From: RUG100 sp050953425
GTDB taxonomy: Bacteria > Bacillota > Clostridia > Peptostreptococcales > Anaerovoracaceae
NCBI GenBank assembly: GCA_050953425.1
Contig: JBMNMQ010000007.1
Coordinates: forward strand, 754,387-818,386
Direction of reading: 5' to 3'
Length of the DNA stretch: 64,000 nt
Positions 18,536-26,985 of this stretch are shown here, in pieces. The translations under genes and the position numbers were made by a program. The notes beneath the pieces are model-generated. The model had not been told where the DNA came from. It worked only from the letters and a program-made list of their open reading frames with translations, and made no database searches. Numbering within the stretch: the first letter of the stretch is position 1; each line of letters starts with the position of its first letter.

Positions 18536-19057
18536 ATTAGTAAGGAAAAACTGATCAATGAGCAGATCCGCGACAAAGAACTGAGGGTGATCACCGGTGA
18601 CGGCAAGCAGCTGGGAGTTATGAGCCGGGCGGACGCACAGGCGGAGGCGAGAAAGCGCAATCTTGATCTGGTGCTGATCTCACCGAAGGCCAAGCCGCCG
18701 GTCGTGAAAATCCTCGACTACGGCAAGTATCGTTATGAACTGCAGAAAAAGGAAAAAGAAGCCAGAAAAAAGCAGAAGACGATGCGCGTCAAGGAAATCC
18801 GGCTGTCGACGTTTATCGAAGATCACGACATCCAGGTGAAAGCAAAGGCAGCAGCCCGCTTTCTCAAGGACGGGGATAAGGTAAAGGTCGGTCTGCGCTT
18901 TCGCGGCAGAGAACGCGACCACACGGCGCGCGGCTACGAGGTGATGGAAAAATTCGCCGAGGAACTGGCCGACGTGGCGACAGTGGAAAAGCGGCCCAAG
19001 ATGGAGGGACGCAATCTGACAATGTTTATCGCACCGAAAACGGATAAGGACAAATAG
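18536..19057 (+). CDS. infC: Translation initiation factor IF-3 (ATT start)
   Basis: IF-3 binds the 30S subunit and checks the start codon-anticodon pair. The 173-residue product has the N-terminal domain (ISKEKLINEQIRDKELRVI), a lysine-rich linker and the C-terminal domain (RLSTFIEDHDIQVK...MEGRNLTMFI). No ATG or GTG gives a sensible start. ATT at 18536 lies eight bases after AGGAGGAGG and begins the protein at the conserved point. A rare AUU start is known in infC of other bacteria, where IF-3 represses its own translation. The 72 bases of open frame upstream belong to the attenuator. Confidence 0.93.
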   Translation: MSKEKLINEQIRDKELRVITGDGKQLGVMSRADAQAEARKRNLDLVLISPKAKPPVVKILDYGKYRYELQKKEKEARKKQKTMRVKEIRLSTFIEDHDIQVKAKAAARFLKDGDKVKVGLRFRGRERDHTARGYEVMEKFAEELADVATVEKRPKMEGRNLTMFIAPKTDKDK

Positions 19058-19131
19058 ATCTGCGTCGGCGCGCGGCCCGGAGGGGTCGGAGCGCCCGGCA
19101 GCCGCAGATCGGACTACAGGAGGGAACAGAC

Positions 19132-19329
19132 ATGGCGAATAAGATGAAATCACACCGCGGAGCCATGAAGCGGTTTAAAACCACAGGCTCCGGCAAGATC
19201 AAGAGAAACAAAGCGTACAAGAGCCACATTCTGACCAAGAAGACACAGAAGAGAAAGCGCGGCCTGCGCAAGGCGACGACGCTGACCAGCGCCGATCAGA
19301 AGAGAATCAAGAGAGCGATGGGGCAGTAA
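19132..19329 (+). CDS. rpmI: 50S ribosomal protein L35
   Basis: This 65-residue, very basic protein begins MANKMKSHRGAMKRFK and contains the L35 pattern of GSGKIKRNKAYKSHIL. It is a structural component of the 50S subunit. AGGAGGG precedes the ATG. It is the middle gene of the infC-rpmI-rplT operon, ten bases before rplT. Confidence 0.97.
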   Translation: MANKMKSHRGAMKRFKTTGSGKIKRNKAYKSHILTKKTQKRKRGLRKATTLTSADQKRIKRAMGQ

Positions 19330-19339
19330 GGAGGCAGAC

Positions 19340-19699
19340 ATGGCAAGAGTAAAAAAGGGACTGAACGCACATAAGCGTCACAAGAAAATTCTCAACCAGG
19401 CTAAGGGCTTTTACGGTCAGAAGAGCAAGGTCTACCGTGCCGCCAAGCCGGCGGTGATGCGCTCGATGCGCAGCGCCTATGTCGGCCGCAAGCTCAAGAA
19501 GAGAGAATACCGCCGCATGTGGATCGCCCGCATCAACGCGGGGGCACGCAGCAACGGCATTTCCTACAGCCGTCTGATGAACGGGCTGAAGAAATCAGGC
19601 ATTGAAATCAACCGCAAAATGCTCGCGGAAATGGCGATCAGCGATGAAGCTGCTTTTGCCCGTCTCTGCGAAACGGCGAAAAACGCACTGCAGGCGTAG
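19340..19699 (+). CDS. rplT: 50S ribosomal protein L20
   Basis: The 119-residue product begins MARVKKGLNAHKRHKK and has the long basic N-terminal helix and globular C-terminal domain of L20. It is needed for early 50S assembly and, in Firmicutes, binds its own operon leader to stop transcription. Such a leader is present at 18383-18517. GGAGG lies just upstream of the ATG. Confidence 0.97.
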   Translation: MARVKKGLNAHKRHKKILNQAKGFYGQKSKVYRAAKPAVMRSMRSAYVGRKLKKREYRRMWIARINAGARSNGISYSRLMNGLKKSGIEINRKMLAEMAISDEAAFARLCETAKNALQA

Positions 19700-19707
19700 C
19701 AGTGAAG

Positions 19708-19734
19708 AATGGGTACTGAGCAAGTACCCATTTT
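19708..19734 (+). terminator. Terminator after rplT
   Basis: TGGGTACT pairs with AGTACCCA around a five-base loop and is followed by TTTT. Confidence 0.88.
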
Positions 19735-19825
19735 CAGCAGCCGCAAATGAAATGAAATGTGATCTATGCCCGAAAACGGGTATATACTTTGTGTATGAAT
19801 GACAGGCATCGGGAAAGGAGAATCG

Positions 19826-20929
19826 ATGAAGAAGGCAAAACTGGCTCTGCTGCTGGCGATCTGCTGCGGCGTCGTGCTGACGCTGTCTGCCTGCGGGCGT
19901 CCGTACAGCAAGTATGATCTCAACGATTATATTAAAGTAGGGAAGTACAAGGGACTGGAAGTAGAAAAGTTCTCCGTCAACGTGACGAACAAGGAAATCG
20001 AAAAGGAAATCAAGAAACGGCTGGAAAACGCGGCTACGACGGAAGAAGTCAAGACCGGTACGGTGAAGGACAAGGATACCGTGGTGATCACCTATGAAGG
20101 GCGGATCAACGGCAAAAAGTTTGACGGCGGTTCCGCCGAGGGCGCCAACCTGACGATCGGTTCCGGCCAGTTCATCGACGGCTTTGAAGACGGCCTGATC
20201 GGCGTCAAGGTCGGAGAAACCAAAAAGCTGCATCTGCAGTTTCCTAAGGATTACAGCAACAGCAGTGTCGCCGGCAAGAAAGTCGTCTTTACTGTTACGG
20301 TCGACGCCAAGCAGCAGAAGGTGACGCCGAAGCTGGACGACAACTTTGTTCAGAAGAACAGCAAGTGCTCGACGGTTGCGGAATATCGCGACTATATCAA
20401 GAGCTACCTGGAAAAACAGGAAAAGAAGAAAGGCGAGGATAACCAGAAGAGCTATCTGTGGAACAAGGTCCTCACGGCTTCGACGTTCAAGACCGACAAG
20501 AAGGGCAATGAAAAGTACCCGCAGGAAGAAGTCGACGCGAAGGTGGAACAGCAGAAAAAGATGTACACCAACTACGCCAAGAACTACAACATGGAATACA
20601 AGGACTTTATCAAGCAGCAGATGCAGATGAGCGTCAAGGAGTTCAACAAGCAGCTGAAGGCCTCCGCGCAGCAGCAGGTCAAGCAGGATGAAGTCGTCTA
20701 CTACATTGCCGACAAGGAGGACATCAAGGTCAGCCGCAAGGAGTACAAGGCCTATATCAAGAAGATGCTGAAGCAGTACGGCTACACCGAAAAATCCTTC
20801 AAGGAAGCCAACGGCGACACCTACGAGAATACGGTCGGCAAAGACCAGATCTACAGCAGCATCTATCTGGAGAAGGTGCAGGATCTGATCCTCGACAACG
20901 CCAAGGTTGTCTCCAAAGTCAAGGACTGA
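19826..20929 (+). CDS. Lipoprotein FKBP-type peptidyl-prolyl isomerase, trigger factor-like
   Basis: The 367-residue product has a lipoprotein signal peptide (residues 1-22) with lipobox LSAC and C23 as the lipid attachment site. A trigger-factor-like FKBP domain (about 85-165: DTVVITYEGRINGKKFDGG...GSGQFIDGFEDGLIG) follows, then a long charged helical region that resembles the trigger factor C-terminal chaperone arms. The ribosome-binding N-terminal domain of trigger factor is absent. It probably assists folding of secreted proteins on the outside of the membrane, a job PrsA does in Bacillus. ATG 19826 follows AAAGGAG. It is monocistronic. Confidence 0.88.
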   Translation: MKKAKLALLLAICCGVVLTLSACGRPYSKYDLNDYIKVGKYKGLEVEKFSVNVTNKEIEKEIKKRLENAATTEEVKTGTVKDKDTVVITYEGRINGKKFDGGSAEGANLTIGSGQFIDGFEDGLIGVKVGETKKLHLQFPKDYSNSSVAGKKVVFTVTVDAKQQKVTPKLDDNFVQKNSKCSTVAEYRDYIKSYLEKQEKKKGEDNQKSYLWNKVLTASTFKTDKKGNEKYPQEEVDAKVEQQKKMYTNYAKNYNMEYKDFIKQQMQMSVKEFNKQLKASAQQQVKQDEVVYYIADKEDIKVSRKEYKAYIKKMLKQYGYTEKSFKEANGDTYENTVGKDQIYSSIYLEKVQDLILDNAKVVSKVKD

Positions 20930-20973
20930 GGAAAGACTGAGAAAGACCGGACCATCACGACATCACGACATAC

Positions 20974-21006
20974 AAACGGCAGTGCCGCGCGGCGCTGCCG
21001 TTTTTT
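20974..21006 (+). terminator. Terminator after the lipoprotein isomerase gene
   Basis: ACGGCAG(T)GCCG pairs with CGGC(G)CTGCCGT and is followed by six T. A second C-rich/G-rich hairpin (CCCCCC with GGGGGG, about 21071-21109) follows before the nrdR promoter. Confidence 0.88.
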
Positions 21007-21113
21007 CAGCGGCGCAAGGACGAGGACAGGCCGAAATCGCCTCCCTGCATCCCGCGTCTTCCAATGATCAACCCCCCCTGCATCAATTCCCTGATTCATC
21101 GGGGGGATTTTCC

Positions 21114-21142
21114 TTGTTGCCGACCACAATATGTAGTACAAT
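21114..21142 (+). promoter_or_regulatory. Probable promoter of nrdR
   Basis: TTGTTG (21114-21119), a 17-base spacer and TACAAT (21137-21142), 46 bases before the nrdR GTG. Confidence 0.6.
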
Positions 21143-21188
21143 CGAAGTGCTGAGAAAAAACAGTAGTGGTAAAGAGGGAGGTACAGGC

Positions 21189-21653
21189 GTGCGTTGCCCC
21201 TATTGTGAAAACAAGGAAACCAAGGTGATCGATTCCCGTCACACCGAGGACGGTCATGCCATCCGCCGCCGGCGCGAATGCGCCAAATGCGGCAAGCGCT
21301 TCACTACGTATGAAAAAATCGAGGAGACGGTGCTCGTCGTCATTAAAAAGGACGGCAGCCGCGAGTCCTTCGATCGGCATAAAATCCTCAATGGCATCAT
21401 CAAGGCCTGCGAAAAGCGGCCGGTACCGATGTCGGACATGGAGCGCGTCGTCGATGACATCGAACGCGGACTCAATAATATGATGGAAAAAGAAGTGAAA
21501 AGTTCATTCATCGGCGAACTGGTGATGGATAAGCTCAAGGATCTCGACGAGGTGGCCTATGTGCGGTTTGCTTCCGTATACCGGCAGTTTACCGATATCA
21601 ACACGTTCATGAAGGAAATTGAAAAGATGGTCGGCCGCAAGCACGAAAGCTGA
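21189..21653 (+). CDS. nrdR: Transcriptional repressor NrdR
   Basis: NrdR represses ribonucleotide reductase genes in response to ATP/dATP. The 154-residue product has the N-terminal zinc ribbon (C3, C6, C31, C34), with VIDSR and the RRRECAKCGKRFTTYE signature, followed by an ATP-cone domain. GTG 21189 lies six bases after GGGAGG and gives the usual N terminus MRCPYC. The open frame to 20907 overlaps the preceding terminator and is rejected. Confidence 0.95.
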   Translation: MRCPYCENKETKVIDSRHTEDGHAIRRRRECAKCGKRFTTYEKIEETVLVVIKKDGSRESFDRHKILNGIIKACEKRPVPMSDMERVVDDIERGLNNMMEKEVKSSFIGELVMDKLKDLDEVAYVRFASVYRQFTDINTFMKEIEKMVGRKHES

Positions 21654-21704
21654 AGCGGCTGCAGTCAGAGCGGCCGGAGCGGCCGCGGACAGGAAAGGAA
21701 GAGC

Positions 21705-22367
21705 ATGATCAGAATTGCTATCGACGGGCCCGGCGGCGCGGGCAAGAGCACGATCGCCAGACGTGTTGCCGCGGCCCTGCAGATCAACTACATCGACACC
21801 GGTGCGATGTACCGCGCGGTCGGGTATCAGGCCGTCCGCAAGGGCGTCGATCCCGGCGATGAGGCGGCCATGGAGAAAATGATGGCGGACACCGACATCG
21901 ATTTTCGCAACGGCAGCATCTATCTCGACGGGCACGTGGTCGATCGGGAAATCCGCACACCGGAGATCTCGGCGATGGCCAGCCGGGTTTCGGCCCTGGC
22001 GCCGGTGCGCCGCCGGCTCGTCGCCCTGCAGCGGGAGATGGGCCGCAAGGGCAGTGCGATCATGGACGGCCGGGACATCGGCAATAACGTTCTCCATGAC
22101 GCCGAGTACAAGTTCTATCTCACGGCAAGCCCCGAAGAACGGGCGCGGCGCCGCTGCAAGGAACTGCGGGAAAAAGGGCAGCAGGTCAGCTGCGACGAGG
22201 TGCTGCGCGACATCAACCGGCGCGATCACAATGATATGACACGGGCGCTCGATCCCTTGGTCAAGGCGGATGACGCCATCGAAGTTGATACCACGGGAAT
22301 GTCCATCGAGGAAGTAGTAGATACAATACTGAAGGAGGTTAACAATGGCAGTCGTCAGACCGTTTAA
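21705..22367 (+). CDS. cmk: Cytidylate kinase
   Basis: Cmk phosphorylates CMP and dCMP. The 220-residue product starts with the P-loop IAIDGPGGAGKST (about 4-16), then YIDTGAMYR, MDGRDIG and the LID segment RRDHNDM. The length is typical. GGAAAGGAAG precedes the ATG. The last 23 bases overlap the DUF1015 gene, which implies coupled translation. Confidence 0.96.
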   Translation: MIRIAIDGPGGAGKSTIARRVAAALQINYIDTGAMYRAVGYQAVRKGVDPGDEAAMEKMMADTDIDFRNGSIYLDGHVVDREIRTPEISAMASRVSALAPVRRRLVALQREMGRKGSAIMDGRDIGNNVLHDAEYKFYLTASPEERARRRCKELREKGQQVSCDEVLRDINRRDHNDMTRALDPLVKADDAIEVDTTGMSIEEVVDTILKEVNNGSRQTV

Positions 22368-23586
22368 AGCAATCAGACCGGATCGCAAAGCGGCAGCGGA
22401 GGTATGCGCGCTGCCCTATGACGTCATGAGCCGGGAGGAAGCCGCCGACATGGCGGCCGGCAATCCGCGCAGCTTTCTGCATATCAGCCGCGCCGAAATC
22501 GACCTGCCCGAACAGCCCGATCCCTATGATCCGTCGGTCTATCGGAAGGCGGCGGACAATCTCGAGGCATTTCTGCAGCAGGGCATTCTTCATCAGGACC
22601 CCAAGGCGATGCTGTATATCTATCGGCAGACGATGAACGGCAATGTGCAGACCGGCATCGTCGGCTGCGTGTCCGTCGACGACTACCGCAGCAACGTCAT
22701 AAAAAAGCATGAATTCACCCGCGTCGAGAAGGAACGCGACCGCATTCGTCATTTCGATGTCTGCAACGCCGACACCGAGCCGGTGTTCCTGACCTATCGC
22801 AGCGATGCCAAGATCGACGTGCTCGTTGAGGGTGTGATCAGCAGCCGCGAGCCGGAATACGATTTCGTGACCGACGACGGTGTCGGTCATACGCTGTGGG
22901 CGATTACCGATGACAACGTCATCGCCGGCCTCTGCGGTCTCTTCGATGCCATTCCCGCCCTCTACATCGCCGACGGTCATCACCGCAGCGCTTCCGCCTG
23001 CAAGGTCGGCCTCAAGCGGCGCGAGGAACACCCGGATTATGACGGCAGCGAGGAATTCAACTACTTTATGGCGGTGATCTTCCCCGACCGCGATCTGCGC
23101 GTCTTTGACTACAACCGCGTGGTCAGGGATCTGAACGGACTGACCCCGGATGCCTTCCTGCAGCGCGTGCAGCAGGCGGGATTTGCCGTCGAAGCCATGG
23201 GCACGGAGGCGTATCGCCCGGCCGCCCGCCACGAGTTCGGCCTGTTCCTCGGCGATACCTGGTACCGGCTGACGGCATCGGCGGAGATCATTCCCGATCA
23301 CATTATCGATTCGCTCGATGTCGCGGTGCTGCAGAACAGTCTGCTGGGCCCGATTCTCGGCATCGAGGATCCGCGCACCGACCCGCGCATCGATTTTGTC
23401 GGCGGCATCCGCGGCCTCGGTGAACTCGAGCGGCGCGTGCACGACGACATGGCCGTCGCCTTTGCGGTACACCCGGTGGAGATTACCGATCTGATGAACG
23501 TGGCCGACCACAACGAGGTGATGCCGCCGAAATCGACCTGGTTCGAGCCCAAGCTGGGAAGCGGTCTCTTCATCCACCGGCTGTAG
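22345..23586 (+). CDS. DUF1015 family protein
   Basis: This 413-residue protein matches the pattern of the DUF1015 family: MAVVRPFKAIRP at the N terminus, CALPYDVMSREEA, SFLHISRAEIDLP and the central IADGHHRSASA motif. Its biochemical role is not established to my knowledge. In related Clostridia the gene often sits near serine synthesis genes, but none are here. The gene overlaps cmk by 23 bases and has AAGGAGG at the right distance. No membrane segment or signal peptide is visible. Confidence 0.88.
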   Translation: MAVVRPFKAIRPDRKAAAEVCALPYDVMSREEAADMAAGNPRSFLHISRAEIDLPEQPDPYDPSVYRKAADNLEAFLQQGILHQDPKAMLYIYRQTMNGNVQTGIVGCVSVDDYRSNVIKKHEFTRVEKERDRIRHFDVCNADTEPVFLTYRSDAKIDVLVEGVISSREPEYDFVTDDGVGHTLWAITDDNVIAGLCGLFDAIPALYIADGHHRSASACKVGLKRREEHPDYDGSEEFNYFMAVIFPDRDLRVFDYNRVVRDLNGLTPDAFLQRVQQAGFAVEAMGTEAYRPAARHEFGLFLGDTWYRLTASAEIIPDHIIDSLDVAVLQNSLLGPILGIEDPRTDPRIDFVGGIRGLGELERRVHDDMAVAFAVHPVEITDLMNVADHNEVMPPKSTWFEPKLGSGLFIHRL

Positions 23587-23873
23587 AGCGGCGGAGAGCG
23601 CCCGCCGGCAGGATCGACCACGCTGGCAGAACTTATTCGGCCGGGCCCGGCTGATCGCCCGGCTGATCGTCGCCCGGCAAAATCACTTCCTGCGTGCAGC
23701 GGCCTCGGTGACAGTTTCGCCACGGAAGGCAGTTTCGCCGGAATGGATGTTGTACGAACTGGCGAAAAATGGTACAATATAAGTCGATTTTGTGTCAAGG
23801 CACAGTTCCCTGATCCGGTATGCGGACCGGCCTCGCGAACCGCACCGCGCAGGTGCGGAGAACAGGAGGAAAA
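23587..23873. other. Intergenic region before radC
   Basis: The 287 bases contain short direct repeats (CCCGGCTGATCG twice near 23645; AGTTTCGCC twice near 23714-23738), the promoter at 23750-23778 and a leader of about 90 bases. I see no gene. Confidence 0.6.
23750..23778 (+). promoter_or_regulatory. Sigma-A promoter for radC and the mre cluster
   Basis: TTGTAC (23750-23755), a 17-base spacer and TACAAT (23773-23778). No SOS box overlaps it. Confidence 0.7.
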
Positions 23874-24554
23874 ATGAGGATCAGAGAACTGCCGTCCGGG
23901 GAGCGGCCCCGGGAAAAAATGCAGCGTCATGGCAGCGCTGCACTCAGCAGCGGAGAGCTGCTGGCGATTCTGCTGCGCACCGGCACCCGGGAAAAGACGG
24001 CGCTGGCGCTGGCGGAGGAACTGCTGGCAATGGATCCGGGCGGGCTGCGTCATCTCGCGAACTGTACGATCGAGGAGCTTTCCCGGCTGCACGGCATCGG
24101 GCCCGCCAAGGCCTGTCAGATCAAGGCGGCGGTGGAACTCGGACGGCGCATCGCAACGATGCCGCGGGAACCGCATGCGGTCATCCGCTGCACGGAAGAC
24201 GCGGTCGGTCTCTTTATGGAGACCATGCGCTATTATCCAAAGGAACATTTTCGGGCTCTGCTGCTGTCGGCCAAGGGCGAGATCATCGCCGAAGAAACGA
24301 TCTCCATCGGCGATCTGTCGACCAGCATCGTGCATCCGCGAGAATCGTTCGCGGGGGCGATACGCCGCAGTGCGGCGGCGGTCCTCTTTGTTCACAACCA
24401 CCCGAGCGGCGATCCGCAGCCGAGCCGGGATGACATCGAGGTGACAAAGCGGCTCTGCGAAGCGGGCCGCATCCTGGGTATCCGGGTCCTCGATCATATC
24501 ATCATCGGCGACGGACGCTGGATCAGCATGAAGGCGGACGGGATGATGGAATAA
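23874..24554 (+). CDS. radC: RadC family JAB/MPN-domain protein
   Basis: The 226-residue product begins MRIRELPSGERPREK. It contains an N-terminal helix-hairpin-helix (SRLHGIGPAKACQIKAAVELGRR, about 58-80 in two parts) and a C-terminal JAB1/MPN domain with the metal motif HNHPSGDPQPSRDD. Despite the name its function in DNA repair is unproven. ATG 23874 follows ACAGGAGG. It is commonly found before mreB in Firmicutes, as here (30 bases). Confidence 0.93.
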   Translation: MRIRELPSGERPREKMQRHGSAALSSGELLAILLRTGTREKTALALAEELLAMDPGGLRHLANCTIEELSRLHGIGPAKACQIKAAVELGRRIATMPREPHAVIRCTEDAVGLFMETMRYYPKEHFRALLLSAKGEIIAEETISIGDLSTSIVHPRESFAGAIRRSAAAVLFVHNHPSGDPQPSRDDIEVTKRLCEAGRILGIRVLDHIIIGDGRWISMKADGMME

Positions 24555-24583
24555 CATACAGCATTAGACGGAGGAATAAGATA

Positions 24584-25625
24584 GTGTTTGGGTTTTCTTC
24601 AAAGGATATGGGCATTGATCTGGGTACGGCGAATACCCTGATCTACATCAAGGACAGCGGGATGGTTCTCAACGAAGCTTCCCTGCATCGCCTACGACAA
24701 GCGGTCGGCCGAGGTCATCGCCACCGGCTCCAAGGCCAAGGCCATGTTCGGCAAGGCGCCGAAGGACATCGTCGTGGTACGGCCGCTGCAGGACGGCGTC
24801 ATCTCGGATTTTGACATGACGGCGGAGATGCTGCAGCGCTTTATCCGCACCGCCCTCAACGAACGCAAGCCCTCCGGCATGCGCGTCGTGGTCGGCGTGC
24901 CCAGCGGCGTCACCGAAGTGGAAAAGCGGGCCGTCGAAGAAGTGGTCCGCCTGATGGGCGCCAAAGAAGTCTTTATCCTCGATGAACCCACGGCCGCGGC
25001 CATCGGCTCCGGTCTCGACATCGACGATTCCACCGCCTGCATGGTGGCGGACATCGGCGGCGGCACCTCCGACGTGGCCATTCTCTCGCTGGGCGGCATC
25101 GTCGTCAGCACTTCGCTGCGCTATGCCGGCGACAAGTTCAACGAGGCGATTATCCAGTACGTGCGCAAGAAGAAGGGCGTGCTGATCGGCGACAAAACGG
25201 CCGAGGAGCTGAAGATCCGCGTCGGCAGCGCGCTGATCGAAGTCGACGGCGACGGCAAGGAAATCGTCAAGACGATGAACGCCCGCGGCCGCGATCTGAT
25301 CTCCGGCCTGCCGAAGACCTTCCGCATCAACAGCAAGGATATGGAAGCGGCGCTCCACGAGTCGATGGAAATGATCATCGACGCGGTCAAGAGCACGGTC
25401 GAAAAGGCGCCGCCGGAAATCGCCGCCGACATCGCCGAGCGCGGTCTGGTTCTGACCGGCGGCGGCGGCATGATCGAAAACCTCGACAAGCTGATTTCAC
25501 AGCGCACCGGCCTCGAGGTGACGCTGGCGCCCAACCCCTATGAAGCGGTGGCGCTCGGCGCCGGCAAGAGCCTGGAAAACATTGAACGGCTGCGCGTCTA
25601 TGCCAGCGATAAGAAGAGACAGTAA
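24584..25625 (+). CDS. mreB: Rod-shape protein MreB, frameshifted
   Basis: MreB is the actin-like ATPase that guides lateral wall synthesis. The GTG start (after GACGGAGG) gives MFGFSSKDMGIDLGTANTLIY with the phosphate-1 loop intact, but the frame breaks after VLNEASL. The +1 frame then continues with IAYDKRSAEVIATGSKAKAMFGK and runs to 25625 with normal MreB motifs (DIGGGTSD, TGGGGM). Four bases (CTGC, 24683-24686) stand where three are expected. The shift therefore lies at about 24683-24687. A sequencing error or a recent mutation is likely; the ATG at 24744 is not a true start. Confidence 0.85.
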
Positions 25626-25652
25626 GCGGGGGTGCTGACGAGCTGATACAGA

Positions 25653-26477
25653 ATGAAATGGTTTGCCGAACATAGACTGTTTACCGTCGTATCGGGCATT
25701 GTCCTGATTCTCTGCATCGTGATCATTGTGTCGTTCCTTTCCGCGGGCGGCAGCACGGCCGCCGGACGGGGCATCCAGGCCGGATTCTCCGTGATCCAAA
25801 GGCCGTTTTCCTATGCGGCTTCGGTCATCCGAAAAAATGTGACCGGTATCTTTGAGTATCGTCATCTGCAGAAGGAAAACGCCGCGCTGCAGAAAAAAGT
25901 TGACAGACTGGAAAAGAAAAACACCGAACTGACTCTGAAAAAAGACGAACTGCGGCAGCTGGAAAAGCTGTCCCGCAGCTTTGACTATACACCGTTCCGC
26001 TCGTCCGGCAAGGCCAAAATCGGCCGCGTTATCGAGATCGACAACTCCAACCCATATGTGGTGTTCCGGATCGATATCGGCACCGCCGACCAGATTCACA
26101 ATAATGATATTGTCGTCGACGGCAGCGGACTGGTCGGCCGCATTCAGGAAGCGAGCCGGCACAGCAGCAAAGTCGTATCGATTCTCTCCAACAGCAACAG
26201 CATCAGCTTCAAGTCCCAGCGCAGAACCTCCGTCATGGGCGTGCTCAAGGGCGACGGCAGGGGGAGTCTGTCCGGCTATCTGATGAGCACCGACGCCTCG
26301 GTGCTCAAGGGTGACGTTCTCGTGACGTCCGGCATCGGCATCTATCCGGAGGGGCTCCGCATCGGCACCGTTTCCTCGGTGGACTATGACGAGGATACGC
26401 AGCTGAAGACCGTCAAGGTCAAGCCGACGGTGCATTTCAACAGCGAACAGAAAGTGGCGGTCTACTATGACTATTAA
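25653..26477 (+). CDS. mreC: Rod-shape protein MreC
   Basis: The 274-residue product has one N-terminal membrane helix (about 8-32), a coiled-coil (about 68-112, LQKENAALQKKVDRLEKK) and the extracellular beta-rich domain with GRVIEID and DIVVDGSGLVGRI. MreC links MreB to the wall synthesis machinery outside the membrane. It lies 27 bases after mreB and overlaps mreD by 11 bases. Length and order are typical. Confidence 0.94.
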   Translation: MKWFAEHRLFTVVSGIVLILCIVIIVSFLSAGGSTAAGRGIQAGFSVIQRPFSYAASVIRKNVTGIFEYRHLQKENAALQKKVDRLEKKNTELTLKKDELRQLEKLSRSFDYTPFRSSGKAKIGRVIEIDNSNPYVVFRIDIGTADQIHNNDIVVDGSGLVGRIQEASRHSSKVVSILSNSNSISFKSQRRTSVMGVLKGDGRGSLSGYLMSTDASVLKGDVLVTSGIGIYPEGLRIGTVSSVDYDEDTQLKTVKVKPTVHFNSEQKVAVYYDY

Positions 26478-26985
26478 GCAGGTGACCATCGTCTATGTCG
26501 TCGCTCTGCTGCTGCAGCTGTCGTTTCTCAATGTCCTGACGATTGCCGGCGCGACGCCGAACCTGCTGCTCTGCCTGACGGTCGTGATCATTTTTAAATT
26601 TGAGAACGGATTTCGCTGCATTCCCTTTGCGCTGGTCGCAGCGCTGCTGCAGGACATCTTCTGCAGCCTGTATGTGGGAGTGACGGCGCTGTCGCTGTTC
26701 GTCGTCGCCTGTCTGGTGGCCTGGTACCGCATCTACTTCAATACGGACCTCTACAAGACCACGATGACGGTGGGGGCGCTGGCGACGCTGGTGTACGGTG
26801 TCGTCAACTGGCTGCTGATGACGATTCTGCACAGCGGCTATGGCTTTCTCTATATGTTGAAACATCAGATCTTTTATGTGCCGTACAACGTGCTGGTGAT
26901 GGCAGCCATTTTCTTCTTCTTCAGTGACAGATTCAGAAACTGGCTGCAGCTGCAGCGAGAGGATGACGACGAGGAAGAATTATGA
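26467..26985 (+). CDS. mreD: Rod-shape protein MreD
   Basis: This 172-residue membrane protein has five or six hydrophobic segments and a very acidic C terminus (EDDDEEEL). It overlaps mreC by 11 bases and the PBP gene by four (ATGA). Sequence conservation in MreD is low, so the assignment rests on position, size and topology, which all fit. Confidence 0.9.
   Translation: MTIKQVTIVYVVALLLQLSFLNVLTIAGATPNLLLCLTVVIIFKFENGFRCIPFALVAALLQDIFCSLYVGVTALSLFVVACLVAWYRIYFNTDLYKTTMTVGALATLVYGVVNWLLMTILHSGYGFLYMLKHQIFYVPYNVLVMAAIFFFFSDRFRNWLQLQREDDDEEEL

Noticed and set aside
23740..23790. SOS control of radC
   Set aside because: CGAACTGG near the promoter lacks the second half of the LexA box.
24744..25625. 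A separate short MreB starting at ATG 24744
   Set aside because: Conserved MreB sequence continues upstream in the same frame to 24687 without a start, so this is the second part of a frameshifted mreB.
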